64,000 nt of DNA, from NCBI GenBank assembly GCA_028283825.1, contig JAPWJW010000003.1, positions 2,294,501 to 2,358,500 of the forward strand, in the 5' to 3' direction. Positions 1-8,802 of this stretch are shown one piece after another. The translations under genes and the position numbers were made by a program. The notes beneath the pieces were generated by a model. The model saw only the letters and a list, made by a program, of their open reading frames with translations, did no database searches and was not told where the DNA came from. The stretch comes from Azospirillaceae bacterium (GTDB lineage Bacteria; Pseudomonadota; Alphaproteobacteria; Azospirillales; Azospirillaceae). Every line of letters begins with the position of its first letter. Position 1 is the stretch's first letter.

Positions 1-557
<557 letters not shown>

Positions 558-580
558 TCACGGGGCGGGGCGGCCCAAGG

Positions 581-1246
581 TTACGGGTTGGCCAGGGCCG
601 CCAGCGAGGCCCGCAGTTCCGGCACGCCCTCGCCCGTCTCGCTGCTGGTGAACAGCACTTCGGGATGGGCGGCAGGATGCTTTTTCAGGGCGCCGGCCGT
701 GGCGGCGTGGACGTGGTTCAGCGCCAGGCGGGTCAGCTTGTCGGTCTTGGTCAGCACCACCTGATAGACCACGGCGGCGTTGTCCAGCATGTCCATGACC
801 TCCATGTCGATGGGCTTGAACCCATGGCGGCTGTCGATCAGCAGGCAGCAGCGGCGGAGCGTCACCCGGCCCTTGAGGTAGGATCGGACGAAGTCGTTCC
901 AGGCCGCCACCTTCTCCTTGCTTTCCTTGGCGTAGCCGTAGCCCGGCATGTCCACCAGCGACAGCCGGTCGCCCAGGTCGAAGAAGTTCAGCTGCTGTGT
1001 CCGGCCGGGGGTGTGGGAGGTGCGGGCCAAAGTCTTGCGCCCCGTCAGCGCGTTCACCAGGCTGGACTTGCCCACGTTGGACCGGCCGGCGAAGGCCACC
1101 TCCGGCAGGTTCTGCGGCGGCAGGTCGCCCTGGGCCGCGGCCCCCCACTTGAACTCGCACTCCTTGGCGAACAGCAGGCGGCCGGTTTCCAGCGCCTCCG
1201 GCGTGATGGGGGACAGGGTGGGCAGGGGGGGAAGCTCGCGGGCCAT
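581..1246 (-). CDS. yihA: Ribosome biogenesis GTP-binding protein YihA/YsxC (EngB)
   Basis: Translation-factor-like GTPase needed for large ribosomal subunit assembly; 221 aa, the normal length. The G motifs appear in order: G1 GRSNVGKS (about residues 54-61), G2 around TSHTPGRTQ, G3 DMPGYG, G4 TKTD, and G5 near FTSSETG. It lies downstream of yidC on the same strand, separated by a gap full of hairpins. The order yidC-yihA-argB is the usual alphaproteobacterial arrangement. Confidence 0.95.
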   Translation of the reverse strand: MARELPPLPTLSPITPEALETGRLLFAKECEFKWGAAAQGDLPPQNLPEVAFAGRSNVGKSSLVNALTGRKTLARTSHTPGRTQQLNFFDLGDRLSLVDMPGYGYAKESKEKVAAWNDFVRSYLKGRVTLRRCCLLIDSRHGFKPIDMEVMDMLDNAAVVYQVVLTKTDKLTRLALNHVHAATAGALKKHPAAHPEVLFTSSETGEGVPELRASLAALANP

Positions 1247-1274
1247 GGGCCTTACTTTCTATCTCTACTCAAGG

Positions 1275-1400
1275 TTCAGGGGCATGGAACGGCGGTTCCA
1301 TGCCCCTGAAGGATCGTGCTCTTCCGTGAGGTGGGGCCGCGCCATCACTGGTCAAGGCCCCACCAGCCGCCTGAGGCCCGCTGATGGGTTACCATCAGCG
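1275..1400. other. Cluster of three strong hairpins between yidC and yihA
   Basis: Three inverted repeats follow one another: 1275-1290 with 1295-1310 (16 perfect pairs, 4-nt loop), about 1331-1339 with 1357-1365 (GGTGGGGCC/GGCCCCACC), and about 1379-1402 (CCGCTGATGG/CCATCAGCGG, 4-nt loop). None is followed by a T-run on the minus strand, so they are not textbook terminators. They could stabilise the yidC mRNA 3' end, mark a processing site, or dampen read-through into yihA. Confidence 0.7.
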
Positions 1401-1409
1401 GGAACTGGA

Positions 1410-3137
1410 TCACGTCGGCTTCACGCCCATGCGGCGCATCAGGACGTACTGCTGCGTCACGCTGAACAGGTTGGACCACACGTAGTAGATCACCAGGCCG
1501 GCGGGCAGGGAGCCCATCATCCAGGTGAAGACCAGCGGCATGGTCATCATCACCTTCTGCTGCGTCGGGTCCATGCCCGGGGCGGGCGTCATCTTCTGCA
1601 GCAGGAACATGGTGCAGCCCAGCAGGATGGGCCAGACGCCCAGGTGCAGGAAGAGGGGCGGGGTGAAGGGCAGCAGGCCGAACAGGTTGAACACCGTCGT
1701 CGGGTCAGGCGCCGAAAGGTCGTGGATCCAGCCGAAGAAGGGCGCGTGCCGCATCTCGATGGTGATCGACAGCACCTTGTACAGCGACCAGAAGATCGGC
1801 ATCTGGATCAGCACCGGCAGGCAGCCGGTCATGGGGTTGGCGCCTTCCTTCTTGTACAGCGCCATCATCTCCAGCGACGCCTTCTGCTTGTCGTCGCCGG
1901 CGGCCTTGCGGATGGCCTCCACCTGCGGCTGCAGCTTCTTCATGCGGGCGGCGCTGCGGAACTGCTTCTGCGCCAGCGGGAACATGATGCCGCGCAGGCA
2001 CAGGGTGAACAGCATGATGCCCAGGCCGAAGTTGCCCAGCAGGCGGCCGAAGAAGTCCAGCGCCAGCGAGAACGGCATGGTCAGGAACCACAGGTGGCCG
2101 AAATCGATGGCGCGGTTGAACAGCGGGATGCCCAAATCATCCTGGTAGCTGTCCAGCAGCTTCATTTCCTTGGCGCCGGCGAACAGGCGGGCGCTGCTCT
2201 CGGTGCTCTGCCCGGCCTCCAGCGTCACCGACGGCTCGGCATAGTCGGTCTGGTACAGGTCGCCCTTTTCCTGGTGGGTGACGTGGGCCGTCAGGGTCTT
2301 GCCCTGGTCCGGCACCAGGCTGACCAGCCAGTACTTGTCGGTGATGCCCAGCCAGCCGCCCTTGGTGTCGAAGGACTTCGAAATCTCGCCCGACACGTCC
2401 TTGTAGGAGATTTCGTGCAGGGTGCCGTCGATCTGGCCGATGGGCCCCTCATGCAGCATGTAGGAACCCAGCAGGGCCGGGTGGCCGGCGCGGGCGATGC
2501 GGGCATAGGGGTACAGGGTGACGGCACTGGTGCCGTTGTTCGTCACCTTCTGGCTGACGGTGAACATGTAGTTGGCGTCGATGGCCACCGTGCGCTCGAA
2601 CGTCAGTCCCTGGCCGTTGTCCCAATGCAGGGTGACCGGGTGCGACGGCGTCAGGTCGGCGGTGTCGGCCGCCTGCCATTCGGTGGTGGGGCCGGGGACG
2701 GCCGCACCCTCGGCGGTCCAGCCGTATTCGGCGAAATAGGCGCCGGGGGCGCCGCTGGGCGACAGCAGGGTGACGGCCGGGCTGCTCTTGTCCACCGTCT
2801 CACGGTAGTCCTGCAGGCTCAAATCGTCGAAACGGCCGCCGCGCAGGTTCAGGGTGCCGGCCAGGCGCGGGGTGCGGATGGCGATGCGCTGTCCTTCGCC
2901 CAGCACCGTGGCCCGATCGCGCAGGGCGCCGGCCACATCACCGGCCGCCACGGCGCCAGGCGCGCCGGTGGGCGCGGCACCTGGGGTGGGCGGGGCCGCC
3001 TGCGCCTGCTCCGCTTCCTGCTTCGCCTTCGCCAGCTGCACCGCGCGGTCATGCGGCACCTGGTAGAAGAAGTGGAAGCCCAGCAGGATGGCGGCGGACA
3101 GGCCGATGGTGATGAACAGGTTCTTCTGATCGCTCAT
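1410..3137 (-). CDS. yidC: Membrane protein insertase YidC
   Basis: Inserts and folds inner-membrane proteins, alone or with SecYEG; 575 aa, the length usual for Gram-negative YidC. An N-terminal membrane segment (FITIGLSAAILLGFHFFY) is followed by a low-complexity linker, a large periplasmic beta-sandwich domain (about residues 60-345) and the conserved C-terminal membrane core, including the PMFWSLYKVL-like segment and the QQKVMMTMPLVFTWMM region. The ATG at 3137 is chosen over an in-frame GTG at 3152 because GGGA precedes it at normal spacing and MSDQKN is the usual YidC start. It lies in the rpmH-rnpA-yidD-yidC block. Confidence 0.96.
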   Translation of the reverse strand: MSDQKNLFITIGLSAAILLGFHFFYQVPHDRAVQLAKAKQEAEQAQAAPPTPGAAPTGAPGAVAAGDVAGALRDRATVLGEGQRIAIRTPRLAGTLNLRGGRFDDLSLQDYRETVDKSSPAVTLLSPSGAPGAYFAEYGWTAEGAAVPGPTTEWQAADTADLTPSHPVTLHWDNGQGLTFERTVAIDANYMFTVSQKVTNNGTSAVTLYPYARIARAGHPALLGSYMLHEGPIGQIDGTLHEISYKDVSGEISKSFDTKGGWLGITDKYWLVSLVPDQGKTLTAHVTHQEKGDLYQTDYAEPSVTLEAGQSTESSARLFAGAKEMKLLDSYQDDLGIPLFNRAIDFGHLWFLTMPFSLALDFFGRLLGNFGLGIMLFTLCLRGIMFPLAQKQFRSAARMKKLQPQVEAIRKAAGDDKQKASLEMMALYKKEGANPMTGCLPVLIQMPIFWSLYKVLSITIEMRHAPFFGWIHDLSAPDPTTVFNLFGLLPFTPPLFLHLGVWPILLGCTMFLLQKMTPAPGMDPTQQKVMMTMPLVFTWMMGSLPAGLVIYYVWSNLFSVTQQYVLMRRMGVKPT

Positions 3138-3215
3138 GTATTCAATTCCCACGACTTCCCGGCGCTAACCACCCGGGCCCAACGGCGAACGTATCGGATG
3201 CACGGCGGCAGGACC

Positions 3216-3536
3216 CTAACGGGCCGCGCGGCCCCCGTCCATATGGCAGCAATCAATGTCAGGTGAATGACGGCCGCGCAGGGCCGTTTCGGGCGGTTTG
3301 ACGCGCCCGCCGCCCGCCGGCGGCACCGGGTCCAGCCCACTTCCGCCCCAGGGATGGCAACGCGCGATGCGCCGGGCCGCCAGCCAGCCGCCCTTGATGC
3401 CGCCGTGCGTGGCCAGCGCCTGTAGCGCGTAGGCCGAACAGCTGGGCTCGAACCGGCAGCGCGGGCCCAGCATGGGGGCCAGCAACAGCCGATAGGCATG
3501 GATGGGCAGGCGCAGTAGCCGGGCGAGCGGGGTCAT
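3216..3536 (-). CDS. yidD: Membrane protein insertion efficiency factor YidD
   Basis: Small inner-membrane-associated protein that helps YidC-dependent insertion. It is 106 aa, slightly long for the family because of a C-terminal tail. The family core [14 protein letters not shown], then [15 protein letters not shown], then [17 protein letters not shown] is complete, including the conserved cysteines. Its ATG overlaps the rnpA stop (ATGA), so the two are translationally coupled. Confidence 0.95.
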   Translation of the reverse strand: MTPLARLLRLPIHAYRLLLAPMLGPRCRFEPSCSAYALQALATHGGIKGGWLAARRIARCHPWGGSGLDPVPPAGGGRVKPPETALRGRHSPDIDCCHMDGGRAAR

Positions 3537-3976
3537 GGTGCCGGCGGATCCCCGCCGGGCACGGTCCCGCCGTCGTCCGCTGCCGGCGCAGGCGCGCCGT
3601 CAACCCAGGCGCCCAGCTTTTTCAGGGCATGGGCCAGGTCGCGCACCAGATCGGCATAGGGGCGGGTCACGGTCTCGCTGCGGGCGATGACCACGAAATC
3701 ATGGGCCGGCTTGGCATGGGGGGCCAGCACGGCCGCGACGGCCGCGCGAAGACGGCGCCGGGCACGATTGCGCGCGACGGCATTGCCGACCTTCTTGCTG
3801 GCGGTAAACCCCACACGCACCAAAACGTCGCCGGCGGGTGGCCGCTGGCGATCGTCGTGGGCGCGGGCTTGAAGAATCAGGCCGGGGGTTGCCCATTTGC
3901 GGCGCGCCCCAGCGACGGCCAGAAATTCTGACCGTTTCAGGAGGCGCCCCACCACGGCTGCGCGCCGGGGCGCCAT
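3533..3976 (-). CDS. rnpA: Ribonuclease P protein component
   Basis: Protein subunit of RNase P, which binds pre-tRNA leaders and assists the catalytic RNA. 147 aa from the ATG at 3976. The family signature is visible: [13 protein letters not shown] near the N-terminus, then [26 protein letters not shown] (RNR motif), then a variable C-terminal tail rich in Ala, Pro and Gly. It follows rpmH closely (7 nt) and overlaps yidD. Confidence 0.95.
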   Translation of the reverse strand: MAPRRAAVVGRLLKRSEFLAVAGARRKWATPGLILQARAHDDRQRPPAGDVLVRVGFTASKKVGNAVARNRARRRLRAAVAAVLAPHAKPAHDFVVIARSETVTRPYADLVRDLAHALKKLGAWVDGAPAPAADDGGTVPGGDPPAP

Positions 3977-3983
3977 CTGGCGC

Positions 3984-4118
3984 TTAGGCCGACAGACGCT
4001 TGCGGCCCTGGGCGCGACGGCGGGCCAGAATCTTGCGACCGCCGGGGGTGGCCATGCGGGTGCGGAAGCCATGGCGGCGGGCGCGCACGAGCTTGCTCGG
4101 CTGGAACGTACGCTTCAC
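3984..4118 (-). CDS. rpmH: 50S ribosomal protein L34
   Basis: A 44-aa basic protein of the large subunit. The translation begins (GTG)[17 protein letters not shown], continues [18 protein letters not shown], and ends GRKRLSA, which matches L34 along its whole length. The GTG start at 4118 is fixed by the family N-terminus. It is the first gene of the rpmH-rnpA-yidD-yidC cluster, and its promoter must lie between 4119 and the divergent gene at 4222. Confidence 0.97.
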   Translation of the reverse strand: MKRTFQPSKLVRARRHGFRTRMATPGGRKILARRRAQGRKRLSA

Positions 4119-4221
4119 GACGGATACTCCGGTATAAGAACTGAAAAAAGGAAGGGCGTTGTATAGTGTCGGCCCGGCGCAGAGTCAATGCGCCAGTTGC
4201 AGAGACCAAACCCGCGCCGCC

Positions 4222-4992
4222 ATGACCACACCTATGCGTGAATTCACACCCGACCCGTCAGAACCTTCATCGGTTGCCGGCCGGGCTGGCCATGTTCGCC
4301 GCTGGACGCTACGCCTGGCGCCGCTGGCCCTGCTGCTGTTGGCCCTGGCGCTTGTGCTGACCTTGGGCGGCCAGCGCTGGCTGACCATAGACGCTTTGGC
4401 CGGCCGGCTCCAGGCCTTGTCCGTGCTGGTGGCGGACCATCCCTGGTGGGCGGCCGGCGCCCTGGTGGCCGTCTCGGCCGGCACGGCGGCCCTGTCGCTG
4501 CCGGCGGCCACGGTGCTCAGCCTGGCGGCGGGTTATGCTTTCGGGGCGCCCTTCGGTGCGGTTCTCTCTGTTTCGGGCGCCACTCTGGGCGGCGTGGTTG
4601 CCTTCCTGGCCCTGCGGCAGGCGGGCGTGGGCGGCCTGGCCGCGCGGCTGCCCGTATGGCTGCGACCGCTGATGGGGAAAATGGCGGGTCGGCCTTGGGC
4701 GGTGATCATCATCCTGCGCCTGCTGCCGGTGCTGCCCTTTTCCGCCATCAATGTGCTGGCGGTGGCGATTCGCATGCCCCTGGGCATCTTCGCCGCCGGT
4801 ACGGCCCTGGGCGCCTATCCGCCGCAGTTCCTCTACGCCCTGCTGGGTGCGCGCCTGCCGACCCTGCTGGCCCAGGGCGTGCGGCCGGGGGCGGGTTTGT
4901 TGCTGCGCCCGGACGTGGGCCTGCCGCTGGCGGCCCTGGTCCTGCTGGCCGCGGCGCCGGTTCTGGCGCGATACTGGCGCCGCACCCCATGA
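4222..4992 (+). CDS. TVP38/TMEM64 (DedA-like) family membrane protein
   Basis: A polytopic inner-membrane protein of 256 aa in the SNARE-associated (VTT) family, probably a lipid scramblase or transporter by family analogy. An N-terminal hydrophobic helix is followed by the VTT core: ALSLPAATVLSLAAGYAFGAPFGAVLSVSGATLGG, then RPWAVIIILRLLPVLPFSAINVLAVAIRMPLG with the conserved R-P-F/N pattern. The ATG at 4222 is preferred because the hydrophobic start of the protein follows it and the earlier start at 4159 would run into the rpmH promoter gap. It diverges from rpmH. Confidence 0.88.
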   Translation: MTTPMREFTPDPSEPSSVAGRAGHVRRWTLRLAPLALLLLALALVLTLGGQRWLTIDALAGRLQALSVLVADHPWWAAGALVAVSAGTAALSLPAATVLSLAAGYAFGAPFGAVLSVSGATLGGVVAFLALRQAGVGGLAARLPVWLRPLMGKMAGRPWAVIIILRLLPVLPFSAINVLAVAIRMPLGIFAAGTALGAYPPQFLYALLGARLPTLLAQGVRPGAGLLLRPDVGLPLAALVLLAAAPVLARYWRRTP

Positions 4993-5016
4993 TGCCAGCG
5001 GCACGAAAGTTGTGCC

Positions 5017-5090
5017 GCCGTAGCCCGCGATCACGGGCGCCGGAGCTTTCCGGGAAGCGAAGCGGACTGGAAAGCGCGGATAAGAGAAGG
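5017..5090 (-). repeat. Three-hairpin dispersed repeat, copy R1 (reverse, 5'-truncated)
   Basis: On the minus strand it reads linker CTTATCCGC, hairpin C with stem GCTTTCC/GGAAAGC, TCCGGC, then a hairpin D variant (GCCCG/CGGGC). Hairpin A is missing. It lies between the TVP38-like gene and tam. Confidence 0.8.
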
Positions 5091-5099
5091 ATGTGAGCC

Positions 5100-5870
5100 A
5101 TGGCCTGGGACCCCGCGCAATACGGCTTGTTCGAGGCGGCACGCGCCCGTCCCGGCCATGATCTGATGGCGGCCCTGCCGCCGCTGAAGCCCGCCCGCGT
5201 CGTCGATCTGGGCTGTGGCGCCGGCAAGCTGACCATGGCGTTGGCCAGCCGCTGGACGGGGGCGGAGGTGGCGGGCGTGGACAGTTCCACCAGCATGCTG
5301 GGCCGCGCCGCCCAACTGGACACGCGCGTGGCCTGGGAACTGGGCGACATCCGCCAATGGCGGCCGGACGCGCCGGTGGATGTCGTCTTCTCCAACGCCG
5401 CCCTGCAGTGGGTGGAGGGGCATGAGGCGCTGTTCCCCCGCCTGCTGTCCGCCGTGGCGCCGGGCGGCGTGCTGGCGGCGCAGATGCCGCGCAACTTCGC
5501 CAGCCCCTCCCACGTCCTGCTGCGGCAGGTGGCGGCCGAGGGACCTTGGGCCGAGCGGCTGGAGGGGGCCTTGCGTGAGGCGCCGGTGCACGAACCGGCG
5601 CAGTATTACGACTGGCTGGCGCCGGCCAGCGCCCGAGTCGATGTATGGGAGACGGAGTACCTGCACGTCCTGGACGGCGCCGACCCCGTGCTGGAATGGA
5701 CCAAGGGCACCGCCCTGCTGCCGGTGCTGGAAACGCTGCAAGGTGCCGAACTGGCGGATTTCCTGGAACGCTATCGCGCGGCCCTGGCGGTGGCATATCC
5801 CCGCCGCGCCGACGGCCGCACCCTGTTCCCCTTCCGCCGCCTGTTCATCGTGGCGACAAAACAGGGGTGA
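5100..5870 (+). CDS. tam: Trans-aconitate 2-methyltransferase
   Basis: SAM-dependent methyltransferase that methylates trans-aconitate, a by-product that inhibits the citric acid cycle; 256 aa as in E. coli Tam. The start MAWDPAQYGLFEAARARPGHDL is characteristic. Motif I is VVDLGCGAGKLT (about residues 34-45), GVDSSTSML is motif II, and FSNAALQWVEGHEALFPRL is the family-typical substrate region. It stands alone on the plus strand after repeat R1. Confidence 0.93.
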   Translation: MAWDPAQYGLFEAARARPGHDLMAALPPLKPARVVDLGCGAGKLTMALASRWTGAEVAGVDSSTSMLGRAAQLDTRVAWELGDIRQWRPDAPVDVVFSNAALQWVEGHEALFPRLLSAVAPGGVLAAQMPRNFASPSHVLLRQVAAEGPWAERLEGALREAPVHEPAQYYDWLAPASARVDVWETEYLHVLDGADPVLEWTKGTALLPVLETLQGAELADFLERYRAALAVAYPRRADGRTLFPFRRLFIVATKQG

Positions 5871-5876
5871 TGCCCC

Positions 5877-5943
5877 CTCAAGCGCCGGCAGACGCTATCG
5901 CGCCCTACAGCGGCATGGGCCAAACGCGCACGCCGCTGGTATA
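5877..5943 (+). repeat. Dispersed repeat, internally deleted copy R2
   Basis: It keeps the left end CTCAAGCGCCGG and the optional right-end hairpin E (CAGCGGCATG ... CACGCCGCTG) but lacks the linker and hairpins C and most of D. It looks like a deletion derivative of the full repeat. Confidence 0.65.
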
Positions 5944-5971
5944 AACCTCGAAACAACGGGGAGAGCTTGCC

Positions 5972-6316
5972 ATGACCGTGCTTGAGGTCGCCGTCTATGC
6001 CTTGGTGCTGACCGGCGGCAAGACCGCCTTCTTCTGCGAACAGAAGGCCGACGCGGTGGAATGTTCCAACGGCCTGTCGGCGACGGAGGGGGAGAAGGGC
6101 ACCATCCGTTATGACGATGGCGTCGTCGTCTCGCGCCTGGCCGACGGCAGCCTGTCTTTCTCCAACGGCATCACCGCCCATTGGGGGGCTGGCAGCTGGG
6201 TGCAGTTCAGCAACGGCGTGAGCCTGCGGCGCGTGGCCGGCGGCAACTTCAAATCCTCCACCGGCATGCTGTGCGACGCCGGCGGGACGACCAAGGCGTC
6301 GTGTCATGAGGAATAG
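5972..6316 (+). CDS. Small protein of unknown function
   Basis: 114 aa, not recognised. The N-terminus (MTVLEVAVYALVLTG) is mildly hydrophobic but is not a clear signal peptide. The body is polar, with repeating short strands (GTIRYDDGVVVSRLADGSLSFSNGITAHWGAGSWVQFSNGVSLRRV) that suggest a small beta-structure made of near-repeats of a SNG-containing unit. It has three cysteines, two of them late. A GGGGAGAG ribosome binding site precedes the ATG. It is bounded by repeat copies R2 and R3. Confidence 0.6.
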   Translation: MTVLEVAVYALVLTGGKTAFFCEQKADAVECSNGLSATEGEKGTIRYDDGVVVSRLADGSLSFSNGITAHWGAGSWVQFSNGVSLRRVAGGNFKSSTGMLCDAGGTTKASCHEE

Positions 6317-6324
6317 GTTTTCGG

Positions 6325-6432
6325 TTTCTCAAGCGCCGGCGGCGCTTCCGCGCCTTGGCTATCCTCGCCTTCCGGTCCGCTACGCTCCCCAAAAGGCTCC
6401 GGCGGACGCCGTCGCGTCCTAGTCGCTACGCT
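6325..6432 (+). repeat. Three-hairpin dispersed repeat, copy R3 (forward)
   Basis: Order: CTCAAGCGCCGG, hairpin A (GGCGC, loop TTCC, GCGCC), linker TTGGCTATCCTCG, hairpin C (GCCTT/AAGGC), CTCCGGC, hairpin D (GGACGC/GCGTCC). It fills the gap between two convergent genes. Confidence 0.85.
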
Positions 6433-6435
6433 TCC

Positions 6436-7491
6436 TTATACCACGCTGTCCGGCGCCAGGGCGCAGGGCTCGCCCCGGCCGCTTTCCACCTGCACCGTGG
6501 CATGGTTGATGCGGAATTGGGCCTTCAACTCGCGGCAGGCCTGGGCCAGCAGGCGGTCACAATCGGGATTGTCGGGCCGCACCAGGTGGGCGGTCAGGGC
6601 CGTGTCGGTGGTGCTGAGCGCCCAGACGTGCAGGTCGTGCACCTCCGTCACGCCGGGCAGGCCCGCCAGGTAGGTCCGTACGGCGGCCAGGTCGATGCCC
6701 GCGGGCACGGCATCCAGCGCCAGGCTCAGCGATTCGCGCAGCAATGACCAGGTGCCGATGACGATGACCACGCTGATCACCAGGCTGATCACCGGGTCCA
6801 GCCAGATCCAGCCCGTCACCATCATCAGGGCGCCGGCGATCACCACACCCAGGGTGACCAGGGCATCGGATGCCAGGTGCATGAAGGCGCTGCGCAGGTT
6901 CAAATCGTGCTTGGACCCGCGCATGAACAGCAGGGCGGTGCCGCCGTTGACCAGGATGCCGCCGGCCGCCACCCACATCATGACGGTGGGGGCCGCGGGC
7001 TCCGGCTCCGTGAAGCGGCGCACCGCCTCCCAGGCGATGCCGCCGGTGACCAGCAGCAGGGCCACGGCGTTGGCCAGGGCCGCCAGGATGGAACTGCCGC
7101 CCAGGCCGTAGGTGTAGCGGCTGGACGGCCGCCGCCGCGCCAGAATGACCGCTACCCAGCTGGCCGCCAGGCCCAGCACGTCACTGAGGTTGTGGCCGGC
7201 GTCCGCCAGCAGGGCCAGCGAATTGCTGGCCACGCCGTAGAATGCCTCCGCCGCCGTATAAGCCAGGTTCACGGCGATGCCGATGGCGAAGGCCGCACCC
7301 GCGTCGGCCGGGGCCGCATGGTGATGCCCGCCCAGGCCGTGGCTGTGGCCGTGGTGATCGTGGTCGTGATCATGCCCGTCATGGTCATGATCGGGGGCAT
7401 GGTCCGCGTGATCGTGGCCCGCATGGTCATGCCCCTTGTGGTCATGGCCGGCGTGATCGTGGGAATGGTCGTGGTCGTGCGGCGGGGCCAT
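6436..7491 (-). CDS. Cation diffusion facilitator (CzcD/ZitB-type metal exporter)
   Basis: An inner-membrane proton-coupled exporter of Zn2+ or a related divalent metal; 351 aa. The first 45 residues are an extreme His/Asp-rich metal-binding tail (repeats of HDHD, HAGHD). Then come six membrane segments, with HNLSDV (LADAGHNLSDVLGL) in TM2 and HLASDAL in TM5 as the paired metal sites, and a C-terminal cytoplasmic domain with VHDLHVWAL. The ATG at 7491 starts the His-rich tail directly; a longer start at 7554 is less likely. The metal specificity cannot be read from sequence alone. Confidence 0.92.
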   Translation of the reverse strand: MAPPHDHDHSHDHAGHDHKGHDHAGHDHADHAPDHDHDGHDHDHDHHGHSHGLGGHHHAAPADAGAAFAIGIAVNLAYTAAEAFYGVASNSLALLADAGHNLSDVLGLAASWVAVILARRRPSSRYTYGLGGSSILAALANAVALLLVTGGIAWEAVRRFTEPEPAAPTVMMWVAAGGILVNGGTALLFMRGSKHDLNLRSAFMHLASDALVTLGVVIAGALMMVTGWIWLDPVISLVISVVIVIGTWSLLRESLSLALDAVPAGIDLAAVRTYLAGLPGVTEVHDLHVWALSTTDTALTAHLVRPDNPDCDRLLAQACRELKAQFRINHATVQVESGRGEPCALAPDSVV

Positions 7492-7575
7492 GGGATCCGT
7501 CGATGGCAAAGGGCGTTGGCGGCAACCATACAGGCAGCCCGGACGGCGGGCCATCGGCTTGGGACGGGCCAGAGC

Positions 7576-8559
7576 TTATGACGCAGGCGCCTGCGGCTGC
7601 GATTCGCCGGCGTTCTTGGCTTGCGTCAATTGTTCCAGGCGGCTGCGATAGCCGCTGACGGCGGTCGTCACTTCCTGCGTCCGCTGCTCCGGGTCCGACA
7701 CCCGGCTGGTCAGCGCCAGCAAGGCATAGGCATCGCGGTGCAGGTTTTCCAGGTCGGCGACGGCGACGTTGCCCTGGGCCTTCAGGGGGGCCAGCATGGC
7801 CGTGATCCGCTCGACCAGCGGCGTCGCCCGTTCCTGCAATGCGCCGCCGGGCAGCCGCCGCTCCAGATCCTCCAGCACGCCCAGCACGCGGAAGATGTGG
7901 TCCACCGCCCGCTTGTCGTTGGGCTGGGCGCGCAGGCCGGGCAGGGCGAATTCCACCAGGAAGGCCACCTGGAAGCCGTGGCGCACCACCTTTTCCGCGT
8001 CGATGACCTCGGTTGCCTTGGCCGTCAGCTCAAAGATGTTCACGCGCTCGATTTCGCCGCTGCTTTTCAGGCGCATGGGGTTGGGCACGTCGATCAGCTG
8101 CACCACCTGGCCCTCGCGCGGGGAGCGGCGGCGATCCGGGCCGATATAATCGCTGGTGACGACGAATTTCTTGCGGTTTTCCACCAGGTTGATCAGCCGT
8201 TCCTGCACCTGCTTGGGCGAGTAGGGCTTCACCAGGATGTCGTCGGCACCCGAGCCGGCGAAGCGGATCATCATCTGCTGGGTGGGGTTCCAGGTCATGG
8301 CCATGGCGCCGACAAAGGGGTTCAGCCCCGTCAGGCCGTGGCGGATGGCGTGGATCCAGCGCAGGGCCGCGCCCTCCGCCTGGTCGGCGTCCAGGATCAC
8401 CAGGTCGGCGGTGGTGGGGCCGGCCGCCGCCTCCGCCAGGGTGGCGAAATCGGTCACCTTGTCCATGCCCATGCGCGCCAGCATGGCGCGCAGGATGCGA
8501 CGCGTGTTGAGGTCGGCATCGACCAGCAGGGTCTGGATCTTGCTGAGGTCCGGGGTCAT
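7576..8559 (-). CDS. CheY-like response regulator with C-terminal extension
   Basis: 327 aa. The receiver domain (about residues 1-125) shows LLVDADLNTRR (acidic pocket), LVILDADQ with the phospho-acceptor Asp, and DDILVKPYS with the conserved Lys. The remaining 200 residues have no DNA-binding or enzymatic motif that I recognise. They look helical and include FELTAKATEVIDAEKVV and a Leu-rich stretch, so output is probably by protein contact. No histidine kinase lies beside it. The ATG at 8559 is chosen since MTPDLSKIQTLLVDAD starts the fold. Confidence 0.8.
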   Translation of the reverse strand: MTPDLSKIQTLLVDADLNTRRILRAMLARMGMDKVTDFATLAEAAAGPTTADLVILDADQAEGAALRWIHAIRHGLTGLNPFVGAMAMTWNPTQQMMIRFAGSGADDILVKPYSPKQVQERLINLVENRKKFVVTSDYIGPDRRRSPREGQVVQLIDVPNPMRLKSSGEIERVNIFELTAKATEVIDAEKVVRHGFQVAFLVEFALPGLRAQPNDKRAVDHIFRVLGVLEDLERRLPGGALQERATPLVERITAMLAPLKAQGNVAVADLENLHRDAYALLALTSRVSDPEQRTQEVTTAVSGYRSRLEQLTQAKNAGESQPQAPAS

Positions 8560-8722
8560 GGGCGTCGGGTGGGGCAGGCGGTTCTGAAGGGCGACCGGCC
8601 CCTCAAGCACAAGGGACCACCCGGGGATGAAGGACGGCCGGCAGGCGCGATCATTCCGTCACCCCAACGACGGTTCCGAATCATGGCCTCAATTTACCAG
8701 GAATGCAATCAAACGCGGATTT

Positions 8723-8797
8723 TTCCGGGGGATCCAAAGGGATGCCCCCGGAAGATAATCCAGATTGTCAGGGGTACGAGACGTCGTCTCATGCCCC
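8723..8797 (-). terminator. Two hairpins downstream of deoA
   Basis: 8771-8797 holds GAGACG/CGTCTC flanked by GGGG and CCCC, ending 5 nt from the deoA stop. 8723-8731 pairs with 8745-8753 (TTCCGGGGG/CCCCCGGAA). Neither has a strong T-run on the minus strand; they most likely end or protect the cdd-deoC-deoA transcript. Confidence 0.5.
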
Positions 8798-8802
8798 CGG
8801 TC

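Noticed and set aside
948-3266. A 772-aa plus-strand reading frame
   Set aside because: Antisense to yihA and yidC; no coding character.
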